Shown here: one piece after another, positions 28,895-37,600 of the stretch
How the letters are laid out: every line of letters begins with the position of its first letter
Numbering within the stretch: position 1 is the stretch's first letter
Assembly: GCF_024730785.1 (NCBI RefSeq)
Contig: NZ_CP102830.1
Coordinates: 1,054,001-1,118,000 of the forward strand
Direction of reading: 5' to 3'
Length of the DNA: 64,000 nucleotides
DNA from: Pseudomonas sp. LS44
GTDB taxonomy: Bacteria > Pseudomonadota > Gammaproteobacteria > Pseudomonadales > Pseudomonadaceae
Notes under the pieces: generated by a model
Seen by the model: the letters and a program-made list of their open reading frames with translations, nothing else
The model's database searches: none
Told to the model about the DNA's origin: nothing
Made by a program: the position numbers and the translations under genes

Positions 28895-30046
28895 GTGGAT
28901 TTCCAATTCAGTGACGAACAACAGATGCTGCGCGACATGCTCGCGCGCTATCTGGACGAGCAATACGATTTCGAGAGCCGCATGAAGGCCGTGGCGTCAG
29001 CCGATGGCTGGCGACCCGACTGCTGGCAGACCATGGCCAGTGAACTGGGCATCCTCTCCGCTGCATTCCCCGAGGCCCTCGGCGGCCTTGGTGGTGGCGC
29101 GGTGGAAAACCTCATCGTCATGGAAGCCTTCGGCCGCGCCCTGGCGCTTGAGCCCTACCTGGCTACCGTGGTGCTCGGTGGTGGTCTGCTCAAGCGTGCC
29201 GGTGGCGCGCTGGCCGAGGCGGTCATTCCGCAGATCATGGCCGGCGAAGTACGTATCGCCTGGGCGCAAAGTGAAGTGCAAAGCCGCTATTGCCTGCACG
29301 ACGTGCAACTGACGGCGCACCGCGATGGCGATGCCTTCGTGCTCAACGGTCACAAGACCGTGGTGCTCGGCGCGCCGAGCGCCACCCATCTGCTGGTCAG
29401 CGCGCGCAGCGCCGGTCAGCGCCTGGAACGTGACGGTATCAGCCTGCTGCTGGTGGACAAGACCAGCGCCGGCATTCGCACTCAGGACTACCCGACCGTC
29501 GATGGCGGGCGTGCCGCGGAAATCTGGTTCGACGCTGTGCGGGTGCCCGCAGCCGCTTTGATCGGCGAGCAGGACCAAGGCCTGGCGTTGCTCGAAGCGG
29601 TGTTCGACGAGGCCGTGGTAGCGCTGTGCGCCGAGGCTGTCGGCATCATGCAGAAAATGCTCGACGACACCGTGGCCTATGCCAAGGAACGCAAGCAGTT
29701 CGGCGTGGCGATCGGCACGTTCCAGGCCCTGCAACACCGCATGGTCGACATGCACATCCACATCCAGCAGGCCACCGCGCTGACCTACATGGCAACCATG
29801 CAGCTGGACGGCTCCGTGCGTGAGCGGGCGATGGCCGCCAGCGCCGCCAAGGTGCGCGTCGGCCAGGCACTCAAGGCCGTCGGCCAGGGTGCCGTGCAAA
29901 TCCACGGCGGCATGGGGATCACCGAGGAACTGGCGGTCGGTCATTACTTCAAGCGTGCCACCGTGATCGAACAGCAGTTCGGCTCGGTCGATCATCACCT
30001 GCGCCGTTATGGCGTGCTGGCCGGGGAGGCTGTCCATGAATCTTGA
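28895..30046 (+). CDS. Acyl-CoA dehydrogenase-like subunit, probable heteromer partner
   Basis: A 383-residue acyl-CoA dehydrogenase fold starting at GTG with GGAGAGCGAGC upstream. It differs from the complete enzyme at 23134. The segment normally 'SEPGAGSD' reads 'AQSEVQSRYC', there is no 'ER-x2-IA' glutamate region, and the C-terminus lacks the usual GTS/GGSNEI motif ('VIEQQFGSVDHHLRRYG'). 'QIHGGMGITEELAVGHYFKR' is retained. Such degenerate subunits pair with a second dehydrogenase in alpha2-beta2 enzymes of steroid side-chain degradation. The partner gene overlaps its 3' end by 11 bp, which strongly suggests a heteromeric complex. Confidence 0.87.
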   Translation: MDFQFSDEQQMLRDMLARYLDEQYDFESRMKAVASADGWRPDCWQTMASELGILSAAFPEALGGLGGGAVENLIVMEAFGRALALEPYLATVVLGGGLLKRAGGALAEAVIPQIMAGEVRIAWAQSEVQSRYCLHDVQLTAHRDGDAFVLNGHKTVVLGAPSATHLLVSARSAGQRLERDGISLLLVDKTSAGIRTQDYPTVDGGRAAEIWFDAVRVPAAALIGEQDQGLALLEAVFDEAVVALCAEAVGIMQKMLDDTVAYAKERKQFGVAIGTFQALQHRMVDMHIHIQQATALTYMATMQLDGSVRERAMAASAAKVRVGQALKAVGQGAVQIHGGMGITEELAVGHYFKRATVIEQQFGSVDHHLRRYGVLAGEAVHES

Positions 30047-31259
30047 GTATTCCGCCGCCGAGCAGGCCTTCCGCGAGGAAGTCCGTAGCTGGATCGCCGA
30101 GGTGTTCGACGAGCAGCTGCGCGAGATGGTTGCCCAGTCGAAGAACGGCTACCTGGACAAGGAAGGCCAGCGCCGCTGGCAGAAGCTCCTGCACGCACGT
30201 GGCTGGGCCGCGCCGGACTGGCCGGCCGAGCATGGCGGGCCGGGTTGGACGCCGACCCAGCGCTTCCTGTTCCAGGCCGAGATCGCTGCCGCCGGCTGCC
30301 CGAAGGTCTCGCCGATGGGTCTGAAGATGGTCGCCCCGGTGATCATGCGCTTCGGCACTGAGGCGCAGAAGGCGCGTTTCCTGCCGGTCACCCTGGCTTC
30401 GGACATCTTCTGGTGCCAGGGCTATTCCGAGCCTGGCTCGGGTTCCGACCTGTCATCACTGCAGATGAAGGCGGTGCGTGACGGTGACCATTACGTGCTC
30501 AACGGCTCGAAGATCTGGACCACCCAGGCGCAATGGGCCGACTGGATGTTCTGTCTGGTGCGTACCAGTCGCGATGCCACCAAGCAGGCCGGCATCTCCT
30601 TCCTGTTGCTGGACATGACCGCGCCTGGCATCAAGGTCGATTCGATCCCGCTGCTGGACGGGCCGATGCCCGGCGAGCAGGAGGTCAACCAGGTGTTCTT
30701 CGAGGACGTGCGCGTCCCGGTCGAGAACCTGATCGGCGAAGAGGGCCAGGGCTGGACCTGTGCCAAGTACCTGCTGGAGTTCGAGCGCGGCGGCGCCTAC
30801 GGCCCGACCCTGCGCCAGCAGCTGGCCAAGGTGCGCAAGATGGCCGCCGAGCAGCCCGCCGACAGAGGCGGCTGGCTGCTCAACGATCCGGACTTCCGCC
30901 GCAAGCTGCTGGAGCTGGAAATCCAGATCGCCGCGGTGGACGCCGCCGAGCTGCGGGTGTTCTCCGGGGTCAGCTCCGGTTCGTCGATTGGCGCGGCGTC
31001 GAGCATGATCAAGCTGGCCGGCACCGAGACGCTGCAGGCGATCACCGAGCTGGCCGTCGAGGCGGTGGGCCCGCAGGGCTGGCCGTTCATCCGCGATAGT
31101 TGGGCGGAGGTTTACGGCCGCGCCGAGGCACCGCGCCCCGGGCCGTCCTACGCCGGCTCGGTGCTGCCGCGCTATTTCAACTACCGCAAGACCTCGATCT
31201 ACGGCGGTACCAGCGAAGTCCAGCGCAACATCATCGCCAAGCAGGTGCTCGGCCTGTAG
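30036..31259 (+). CDS. Acyl-CoA dehydrogenase, probable catalytic subunit of a heteromer
   Basis: A 407-residue acyl-CoA dehydrogenase. 'YSEPGSGSDLSSLQMKAV' is intact, a glutamate lies in 'LLEFERGGAYGP' near the usual base position, and the C-terminus 'SIYGGTSEVQRNIIAKQVLGL' (about 20 residues) is complete. The ATG at 30036 overlaps the preceding gene by 11 bp in another frame, so translation is probably coupled. The two proteins together fit the FadE pairs (ChsE-type) that dehydrogenate bulky steroid or terpenoid CoA esters. Which subunit holds FAD and the base cannot be proved from sequence. Confidence 0.88.
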   Translation: MNLEYSAAEQAFREEVRSWIAEVFDEQLREMVAQSKNGYLDKEGQRRWQKLLHARGWAAPDWPAEHGGPGWTPTQRFLFQAEIAAAGCPKVSPMGLKMVAPVIMRFGTEAQKARFLPVTLASDIFWCQGYSEPGSGSDLSSLQMKAVRDGDHYVLNGSKIWTTQAQWADWMFCLVRTSRDATKQAGISFLLLDMTAPGIKVDSIPLLDGPMPGEQEVNQVFFEDVRVPVENLIGEEGQGWTCAKYLLEFERGGAYGPTLRQQLAKVRKMAAEQPADRGGWLLNDPDFRRKLLELEIQIAAVDAAELRVFSGVSSGSSIGAASSMIKLAGTETLQAITELAVEAVGPQGWPFIRDSWAEVYGRAEAPRPGPSYAGSVLPRYFNYRKTSIYGGTSEVQRNIIAKQVLGL

Positions 31260-31285
31260 GCCGGGTACCCCAAGGAGTATCCGAC

Positions 31286-31753
31286 ATGAGTGCCATGGAC
31301 ATTTCCAGCCCTGACGCCCCACCCGGCTTCGTGCCGATGCTTCGCCCGGACGGCAGGGCCGGCTTCGTGCAGAACTGCCGCGGGATGTACATCAATCACG
31401 CCACCGGCGAGATTGCCGCGCGCATCCTGGGCGAGCATCTCAATCCGCTGAACATCGCCCACGGTGGCTTCCTCGCGACCCTGGCGGATACCGCGTTTGG
31501 CGCGTTCATCCGTGTGCAGGCCGGCTTCGAGCTGCCGCCGGCCACTGTCGAGCTGAGCATGGACTACATCAGTCCGGCGCGGCCTGGACAGTGGATCGAG
31601 GCGCGGGTGGACATCCACAAGATCGGCCGCACGCTGTGCAACGCCAGTCTCGGGTTGTTCGACGGCGAGCGTCTGGTGGCGCGCGCCAAGGGCACCTTCA
31701 TCGCCAATACGCAGAGCCTGCACGCGCCGGTTTCCGCGTCTCGGCAATCTTGA
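31286..31753 (+). CDS. PaaI-type hot-dog acyl-CoA thioesterase
   Basis: A 155-residue hot-dog thioesterase. 'LNIAHGGFLATLADTAFG' carries the family N/H-G-G...D active-site pattern, and 'TVELSMDYISPARPGQWIEA' is the second conserved segment. AAGGAGTATCCGAC precedes the ATG at 31286. Enzymes of this group release CoA from dead-end or surplus acyl-CoAs and so protect the CoA pool in aromatic and related pathways. Lies 26 bp after the dehydrogenase pair and 18 bp before the OB-fold gene. Confidence 0.87.
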   Translation: MSAMDISSPDAPPGFVPMLRPDGRAGFVQNCRGMYINHATGEIAARILGEHLNPLNIAHGGFLATLADTAFGAFIRVQAGFELPPATVELSMDYISPARPGQWIEARVDIHKIGRTLCNASLGLFDGERLVARAKGTFIANTQSLHAPVSASRQS

Positions 31754-31771
31754 TTCGACCAGGAGCAGCCC

Positions 31772-32164
31772 ATGGCCGCGAATGAACAGACCAGCGCCGC
31801 AGCCCTTGGGCCCGAGGCGCAGTACCAGAACTTCCTGCAACAGGGCCGTTTCATGCTGCAGCGCAGCGTCTCCACCGGCCGCTATGTGTTTTATCCACGC
31901 GTACTGATCCCCGGGACCGGTGAAACCGATCTGGAATGGGTCGAGGCCAAGGGCGCCGGCACCATATACGCGATCACCGTCAACCGGGCACGCACCGGCA
32001 GCAAGAACGTCGCACTGATCGACCTCGACGAAGGCGTACGCATGATGTCGCGCATCGAGGGCGTGGAAACTGCGCCGATCGGTAGCCGCGTTAAAGCGCG
32101 GATCATCGAGGTGGAAGGCGTGGCAGGTGTGGTGTTTGATCTGATCGAAGGAGACAAGGCATGA
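31772..32164 (+). CDS. DUF35 OB-fold protein without zinc-ribbon cysteines
   Basis: A 130-residue member of the DUF35 (Zn-ribbon/OB-fold) family, a partner of thiolase-like enzymes. The N-terminal helix and ribbon region reads 'FMLQRSVSTGRYVFYPRVL', exactly where the family normally has CxxC...CxxC. No cysteine occurs anywhere in the protein. The OB-fold part ('GAGTIYAITVNRART', 'VALIDLDEGVRMMSRIEG') is intact. In steroid catabolism DUF35 domains bind Ltp-type thiolase-like aldolases and are needed for their activity. Here the stop codon overlaps the start of such a gene (ATGA), supporting a complex. CAGGAGCAGCCC precedes the ATG. Confidence 0.88.
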   Translation: MAANEQTSAAALGPEAQYQNFLQQGRFMLQRSVSTGRYVFYPRVLIPGTGETDLEWVEAKGAGTIYAITVNRARTGSKNVALIDLDEGVRMMSRIEGVETAPIGSRVKARIIEVEGVAGVVFDLIEGDKA

Positions 32165-33315
32165 CCCAGGCTTTCCGCGGCAAGTCCGCCATCGTCGGTA
32201 TCGGCAGCGCCGGTATCGGTGAAGCCCACGGTTTCAGCGCCCTCGACCTGCTCGGTCAGGCTTCGCTGAAAGCCATCGCCGACGCCGGCCTTAAACTTTC
32301 CGATATCGATGGCGTGTTCTCTGCCACCAGCTCGCACGCCTTCCCGACCTTGTCGGTATGCGAGTATCTGGGCATCAAGCCGAAGTACATCGATGGCACC
32401 AACGTCGGCGGCTCGAGCTTCGAGATGCATCTGCTGCAGGCGACCATGGCCCTGGAAGCCGGTCTGTGCAACGCCGCGCTGATCTGCTACGGCTCCAATC
32501 AGCGCACCGCCGGCGGCGGTCGACTGGTGTCGATGAGCGAGCCGCAATGGCACGAAACCTTCTATACCCCGCGCCATCCGATCACCGCTTATGGTCTGGC
32601 CGCGAGCCGCCATATGCACCAGTACGGCACCACTCGCGAACAGCTCGCCGAAGTGGCGGTCGCCGCGCGTGGCTGGGCCAACCTCAACCCCGAGGCCTTC
32701 GCCCGTGGCCCGTTGAGCATCGCCGACGTGATGGCCAGCCGCATGGTTAGCGATCCGCTCAGCTCGGCGGACTGCTGCCTGGTCACCGACGGTGCCGGCG
32801 CCTGCGTGCTGGTGCGCGCCGACCGTGCCCGCGATCTGCCCAACAAGCCGGTGTACTTCCTCGGCGCCGCTGGCGCGCAGTGGCACCGTTCGATCCAGGC
32901 GATGCCCGACCTGACCGTCACCGCTGCTTCCGAAAGCTGCCCGCGGGCCATGCAGATGGCCGGCGTGACTCACGCCGACGTCGACCTGGTGATGCTCTAC
33001 GACGCCTTCACCATCAACACCATCCTGTTCCTCGAAGACCTCGGCTTTTGTCCAAAGGGCGAGGGCGGGCGCTTCGTCCAAGGCGGTAACATCGCCCCCG
33101 GCGGCAAGCTGGCGGTGAACACCAACGGCGGCGGTCTGTCTTGCGTACACCCGGGGATGTACGGGATGTTCCTGATCCTCGAAGCGGCCACGCAGATCCG
33201 CGGTCAGGCTGGCGAACGCCAGCTCGAGAGCTGCGATATCGCTCTGTTGCACGGCAACGGCGGGACCCTGTCAAGTCAGGTCACGGCGTTCCTCGGCAGC
33301 GCGGCGGTGCTTTAA
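32161..33315 (+). CDS. Thiolase-fold protein lacking catalytic cysteines, probable Ltp-like aldolase
   Basis: A 384-residue SCP2-thiolase-fold protein. The nucleophile position, cysteine in true thiolases, reads 'TNVGGSSFEMHL' (G84-S85), and the second cysteine region reads 'LLHGNGGTLSSQV'. Both catalytic cysteines are therefore missing, while the histidine (H330 in 'SCVHPGMYGMF') remains. Tyrosines Y280 ('LYDAFT') and Y334 are candidate acid/base residues. Family precedent (Ltp2 with a DUF35 partner) is retro-aldol cleavage of a 3-hydroxyacyl-CoA with a quaternary or hindered carbon, not thiolysis. Its start overlaps the DUF35 stop. The role is inferred from missing residues and context. Confidence 0.86.
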   Translation: MTQAFRGKSAIVGIGSAGIGEAHGFSALDLLGQASLKAIADAGLKLSDIDGVFSATSSHAFPTLSVCEYLGIKPKYIDGTNVGGSSFEMHLLQATMALEAGLCNAALICYGSNQRTAGGGRLVSMSEPQWHETFYTPRHPITAYGLAASRHMHQYGTTREQLAEVAVAARGWANLNPEAFARGPLSIADVMASRMVSDPLSSADCCLVTDGAGACVLVRADRARDLPNKPVYFLGAAGAQWHRSIQAMPDLTVTAASESCPRAMQMAGVTHADVDLVMLYDAFTINTILFLEDLGFCPKGEGGRFVQGGNIAPGGKLAVNTNGGGLSCVHPGMYGMFLILEAATQIRGQAGERQLESCDIALLHGNGGTLSSQVTAFLGSAAVL

Positions 33316-33320
33316 TCGGG

Positions 33321-33340
33321 TCGTGTCGTGTCGTGTCGTG
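33321..33340 (+). repeat. Pentanucleotide tandem repeat (TCGTG)4
   Basis: Four perfect copies of TCGTG followed by a partial TGTCG, lying between the thiolase-like stop codon and the ribosome site of the AraC gene. Such short tandem repeats can change copy number by slippage, which would change the spacing between the two genes. Confidence 0.85.
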
Positions 33341-33356
33341 TGTCGGGAGGGCAGGG

Positions 33357-34463
33357 ATGGTAAGCAATGCTGAAGCATCCCGCGGACAACCCACCAAGCC
33401 CTCGGCGGCGTCCAGCGCAGCCTTGCAAGGGCATCGACGCGCTTTGCACAACAGGGTGTACCTACCACATCTGGTGCCAGCGATGGATGATCTGCTGGCA
33501 CTCGGTGTGGCGGTCGAGCGTATCGAGGATGTGTTCAAACGCAGCCTGCGCGGGCTACGCCAGCCGTTTGTCTACGTGCCCCTGATCCTGTCGCGGCGCT
33601 TCTGGGACATGGCCGTCAAGGTCAGCGGCGATTCGGGCATCGGTATGGTGCTCGGAGGCGGCCTGATCTCGCGGCTGCCCCATAGCTTCACCTATCTATT
33701 CGACGTGGCGCCCTCGCTGGCCGAGGGGTTCACGCACCTTGTCGACTTCCTGCCGCAGTTCGACGGCCAGTTCAGCGCCGAAGTGATTTATCACCCGGAC
33801 GAGGTCGAGGTGCGTCTGCATGACTGCGGCAGCCTGCTCGCCCAGCCGCCTATGGTGGATTTTCTGCTCGGCGGGTTGTGCAGTTTGCTGCGCCGTAAAG
33901 GGCTGATATCCGGGTTGGGTGGTTCACCGCTGCGGCGAATTTCCCTGGCCCATCCGACACCGCTGGAGCCGGCACGGCACCGCGCCGCCCTGCAGGTGCC
34001 AGTCGAGTGGCAGCAGCCGTTCCATGCCTTGCATTTTGATCGTGACGTGTTCGTTCGCGCGCTGGCTCCTGGCAATCAAGCCATGACCAGTACCCTGATG
34101 GGGCTGATCGAGCGGGCCCGGCAGAACAGCCAATCGACCTTGCTCGAAGTGGTTTGCGACCACCTGATCGCCAACCTGGCCAGCGACTCGAGCCTCGAGT
34201 CGTTCTGCCTGCAACACCACATGACCAAGCGCACCGTGACCCGCCGTTTGCTGACCCAAGGCTGGCGCTACAGCGAATTGCTCGATGAGACGCGGCGCTG
34301 CCGAGCGGCCGACTTGCTCGGCACCACCGCGTTGGCCATGGCGGAAGTCACCGAGCTACTCGGCTATCGCGATCTACCCAGCTTTTCCCGGGCCTTCAGC
34401 CGTTGGTACGGCATCAGCCCCGGCGTCTGGCGTGAAGGCGCTGACCGCCAGGCCGGTAACTAA
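33357..34463 (+). CDS. AraC-family transcriptional regulator
   Basis: A 368-residue regulator with an arabinose-operon-regulator-like N-terminal ligand domain (AraC_binding/arabinose_bd type) and a C-terminal double HTH: 'SLESFCLQHHMTKRTVTRRL' then 'AMAEVTELLGYRDLPSFSRAF' and 'RWYGISPGVWR'. The ATG at 33357 follows GGAGGGCAGGG; upstream in-frame codons overlap the thiolase-like gene and are not family-like. Related regulators control lipid, terpenoid and aromatic catabolic genes. As the last gene of the run it may regulate the cluster together with the MalT-like protein. A (TCGTG)4 repeat lies directly before its ribosome site. Confidence 0.88.
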   Translation: MVSNAEASRGQPTKPSAASSAALQGHRRALHNRVYLPHLVPAMDDLLALGVAVERIEDVFKRSLRGLRQPFVYVPLILSRRFWDMAVKVSGDSGIGMVLGGGLISRLPHSFTYLFDVAPSLAEGFTHLVDFLPQFDGQFSAEVIYHPDEVEVRLHDCGSLLAQPPMVDFLLGGLCSLLRRKGLISGLGGSPLRRISLAHPTPLEPARHRAALQVPVEWQQPFHALHFDRDVFVRALAPGNQAMTSTLMGLIERARQNSQSTLLEVVCDHLIANLASDSSLESFCLQHHMTKRTVTRRLLTQGWRYSELLDETRRCRAADLLGTTALAMAEVTELLGYRDLPSFSRAFSRWYGISPGVWREGADRQAGN

Positions 34464-34490
34464 TTCCAGCCGGCAAGTAAGGCGGATAGC

Positions 34491-34526
34491 CGAAGGCCGG
34501 CCCGGATCGCTCCGGGCCGGCCTTCG
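34491..34526 (+). terminator. Rho-independent-type terminator at the end of the catabolic cluster
   Basis: A very strong hairpin: 15-base arms starting CGAAGGCCGGCCCGG and their complement around a short ATCGCT-type loop, followed by TTCCTTTT. It is 28 bases after the AraC stop codon and ends the gene run that begins at 18560. Confidence 0.88.
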
Positions 34527-34663
34527 TTCCTTTTGGGGTGCTTCCAGTGCACCGCCGCTTTCCTAACTTGTCTCCCGCGCTGGCCCGCCACTTCGCCGCC
34601 GGGACAGCATGGGTATCGCTGCGCTCCGGCTAGGCGCCCCCCCATCCTACAGACGCCTACGGG

Positions 34664-37600
34664 CTACCAGAGGTAGCGGTAGCCGACGGTCACCGCCCAG
34701 GGTTGCTCGATGTCGTGGCCGTTGGCGTAGTTGGCTTCCAGCGAGACCTTCTGCTTGGCGCTGACCTGCAGCGAGCTGCCGACGCCGAGCTGCACCCGCG
34801 AGCCGGGCAGCTCGTTGTCCAGTTTGTGGTCGTTGACGGTGACGCTGTCGTGGCCGGCCAGTTCGTCGATGTAGGAGGTGGTCGCGTAGCTCTGCAGATT
34901 CATGCCGTTCTCCAAGTGAAGGTCCTTGCCGGCGCGCACGCCGAGGCGGCCTTGCAGCGAGTCGGTGTCGCTGGCGCGGACCGCCAGGCCGTCGGTGCTG
35001 GTGTAGGACGGGCCGTCGATGTGGGCGGCGCTGAGCTGTGCTTGCGGCTCGACGAACCAGCCGTCGTCCAGGCGGATCTGTTTGCCGACCTCGACGCTGG
35101 CGCCGACGGCGTTGGCGTCGTAGCGGCCTTTCACCGGGGTGCCGAGGTTGGTGGGTACTTTGACTTTGCCGTGCAGGCGGTCGTACTTGAGCACGCTGTC
35201 GACGTACCAGCCGTCGTCGTGCATATAGGTGGCGTAGACGCCGACCATCTGGCTATCGAGGTCGCCGGAGCTGCCTTCGCCGAAGTTCATGTCGGCGCGC
35301 CCGGCACCAACCATGCCGCCGAGGTACCAGATCGCGCCGTCCACCGCGATGCCATGGTCGGCGCCGACCTGCACGCCGCTGAAGTTCTGGTCGAAGGCGC
35401 GGCTGCTGCCGTTGTCGACGTGCCATTGCGAACCCATGCCACGTACCCAGACGCCGCCCTGGTCGTGGCCGAGGCGCAGTTCGCCGAGGCGCTGGGTCAA
35501 GGTGCCGAGTTCGGTGTAGAACAGGTTGGCGGCGGCGGTCTGCATGCCGAGGGCGGCGTTGGCGCCTTTCGACAGGTCGTCAGGCTGGACGACCGGCGGG
35601 GTGACCTGGCCGCCGTCGCCCGGGTCGGTGATGCCGCCGCCGTTGCCGCTGTCGCCTGGATCGGTGGTGCCTCCGCCATTGCCGCCGTCACCCGGGTCGG
35701 TGGGGTCGACTGGATCGGTGGGGTCAGTGGGGTCGGTCGGATCGGTCGGGTCGACCGGGCCGGTCTGGCTGCTTACCAGGTACCAGTCGTCACCCTGTTG
35801 CGCCAGGGTGTAGCGGAACGCGCCGGCGTCGACGTGATCGCCGTAGAGGGCGAACTGGCCGGCGCCACCGTGAGTGGAGACCAGCATCAGCTGGGTGCCG
35901 TCCGGCTCGCGGCCGCTGTCGCCGACCACCAGGGTGTGGCTGCCTTCGGCGTGGCCGCCGACGGCGACCAGGTCGCCGGTGACGCTGGCCAGGTCGGTGT
36001 TCATCAGGAAGCTGCCGTTGCTGCTCAGGTCGCCGGCCAGCGACAGGGTGTGGAAGCCGTTTCCGCTGAAGGCCACGGTGGCGTTGTCGAGGGCCAGGTT
36101 GCTCAGGCTGGAGTCGGCGTTCATCTGCCAGCGCGCGTCGTGCAGGTCGAGGTTGAGGGTGCCGCTGGCCGGGTCGGCGAGCAGGGTGTCGCCGTGCAGG
36201 TCGCTGTGCTGGCTGGTCAGGTTGAGCACGCCGTCGCCGGCCACCTCGGCGAGCAGGCCGCTGTCGCCGACATCCAGGCTGGAGTCGGTGAGGGTCGACT
36301 GCAGGTTGGCGCCGGCGGCGATCGCGTAGCCGATGCCGTTGCCGGCCTGCAGTTGGCTGTTGTCGATCAGCAGGCTGGCGACGCTGCCGCTTTCCGCGCT
36401 GACCAGGTTGCTCTGGCTGTTCAGCGTGCTGCCGCTGATCGTCGCGGTGGCGGAGCCATAGTCTTGCGCGCCCTGGCTGAACAGCACGGTCGGGCCGCTG
36501 GCGCTGTCCAGTTGGCTGGTCGTGACGTCGATGCGCCCGCCGTTGTCGAGGTGCAGCGCGGCACCCTGGGCGCTGCTCAGCAGGCTGTGGTCGATGGTCA
36601 GGCTGCCGTTGGCCAGGGCGTGGGCGGCGGCGGCCGCGCTACCGTCGGTGAGCAACTGGCTGTCGCTGACGCTGATGCTGCTGCCGTTCTCGGCGTGCGC
36701 CGCGTCGGCCGCGTCGCCGCGGGTGTGCACGCTGCTGCCCTGGCTCAGGCTGATGTGGGTGCCCTGGGCGGTGAGCAGGCCGTGGCTGGCGCTGCCGTCG
36801 GTGTCGATCTGGCTGGCGCTGACGTCGATCGAGCCGCTGGCGTTGTTGACCCAGATGCCGATGCTGTCGGCGCCGTGAGTGTGGATCGTCGAGTTGCTGA
36901 CGCGATTGTCGGCGCCGTTGCTGGCGACGTGGATGCCGTGGCTGGCGTTGCCGAGGGTGTCGATCTGCCCAGCGTTGACCATCAACTGCGCGCCATTGCT
37001 GGCGTCGATGCCGACGCTGGCGTCGCCCTCGGTGCGGATGCTGGCCCCGTCGAGGCTGAGGGTGCCGCTGTTGTCGAGGTGCACGCCGGCGCTCTGCGCG
37101 CCGTGGGTGACGACCTGCGCGCCGCCATCGAGGATCACGCCGCCGTTGTTGTGCGCGTGCACGCCATCGGCGCCGCTGCCGTCGGTTTCCACGCTACCGC
37201 CGGAAAAGTGCATGGCGCCGCCGGTCTGCACGTCGAGGCCGCTGGCGGCGTCGCCGTGGGTGTGCACCGTGACGTCGCTGACCTCGGCACTGCCGCCGTT
37301 TTCCAGCAGGCCAATGCCGCCGACGTCGATCTGCACATCGTTGAGGATCACGGCGCTGCCGGCGTTCCACAGGTCGAGCTGGATGCCGCCGCCGCTGCCG
37401 GCGTTGTGCACCTCGCTGTGCTCGATATCGAAGCTCATGCCTTGCACGATGATCGCCGCGCTGCCGGCATCGACCTCGAAGTGCGCATCGTCGAGGCTGC
37501 TCACCGGGTTTCCGCCCCACGGCGTGTAGGTTTGCGGGCTGTCGAAATCCTCGGCGAACAGTGGGCCGCTGATTGCGGCGGTGATCACCAGTGCCAGCAG

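Noticed and set aside
35580..35765. CRISPR-like array
   Set aside because: The repeats are 9 bp, imperfect, in frame and coding a TDP linker; there are no spacers and no cas genes.
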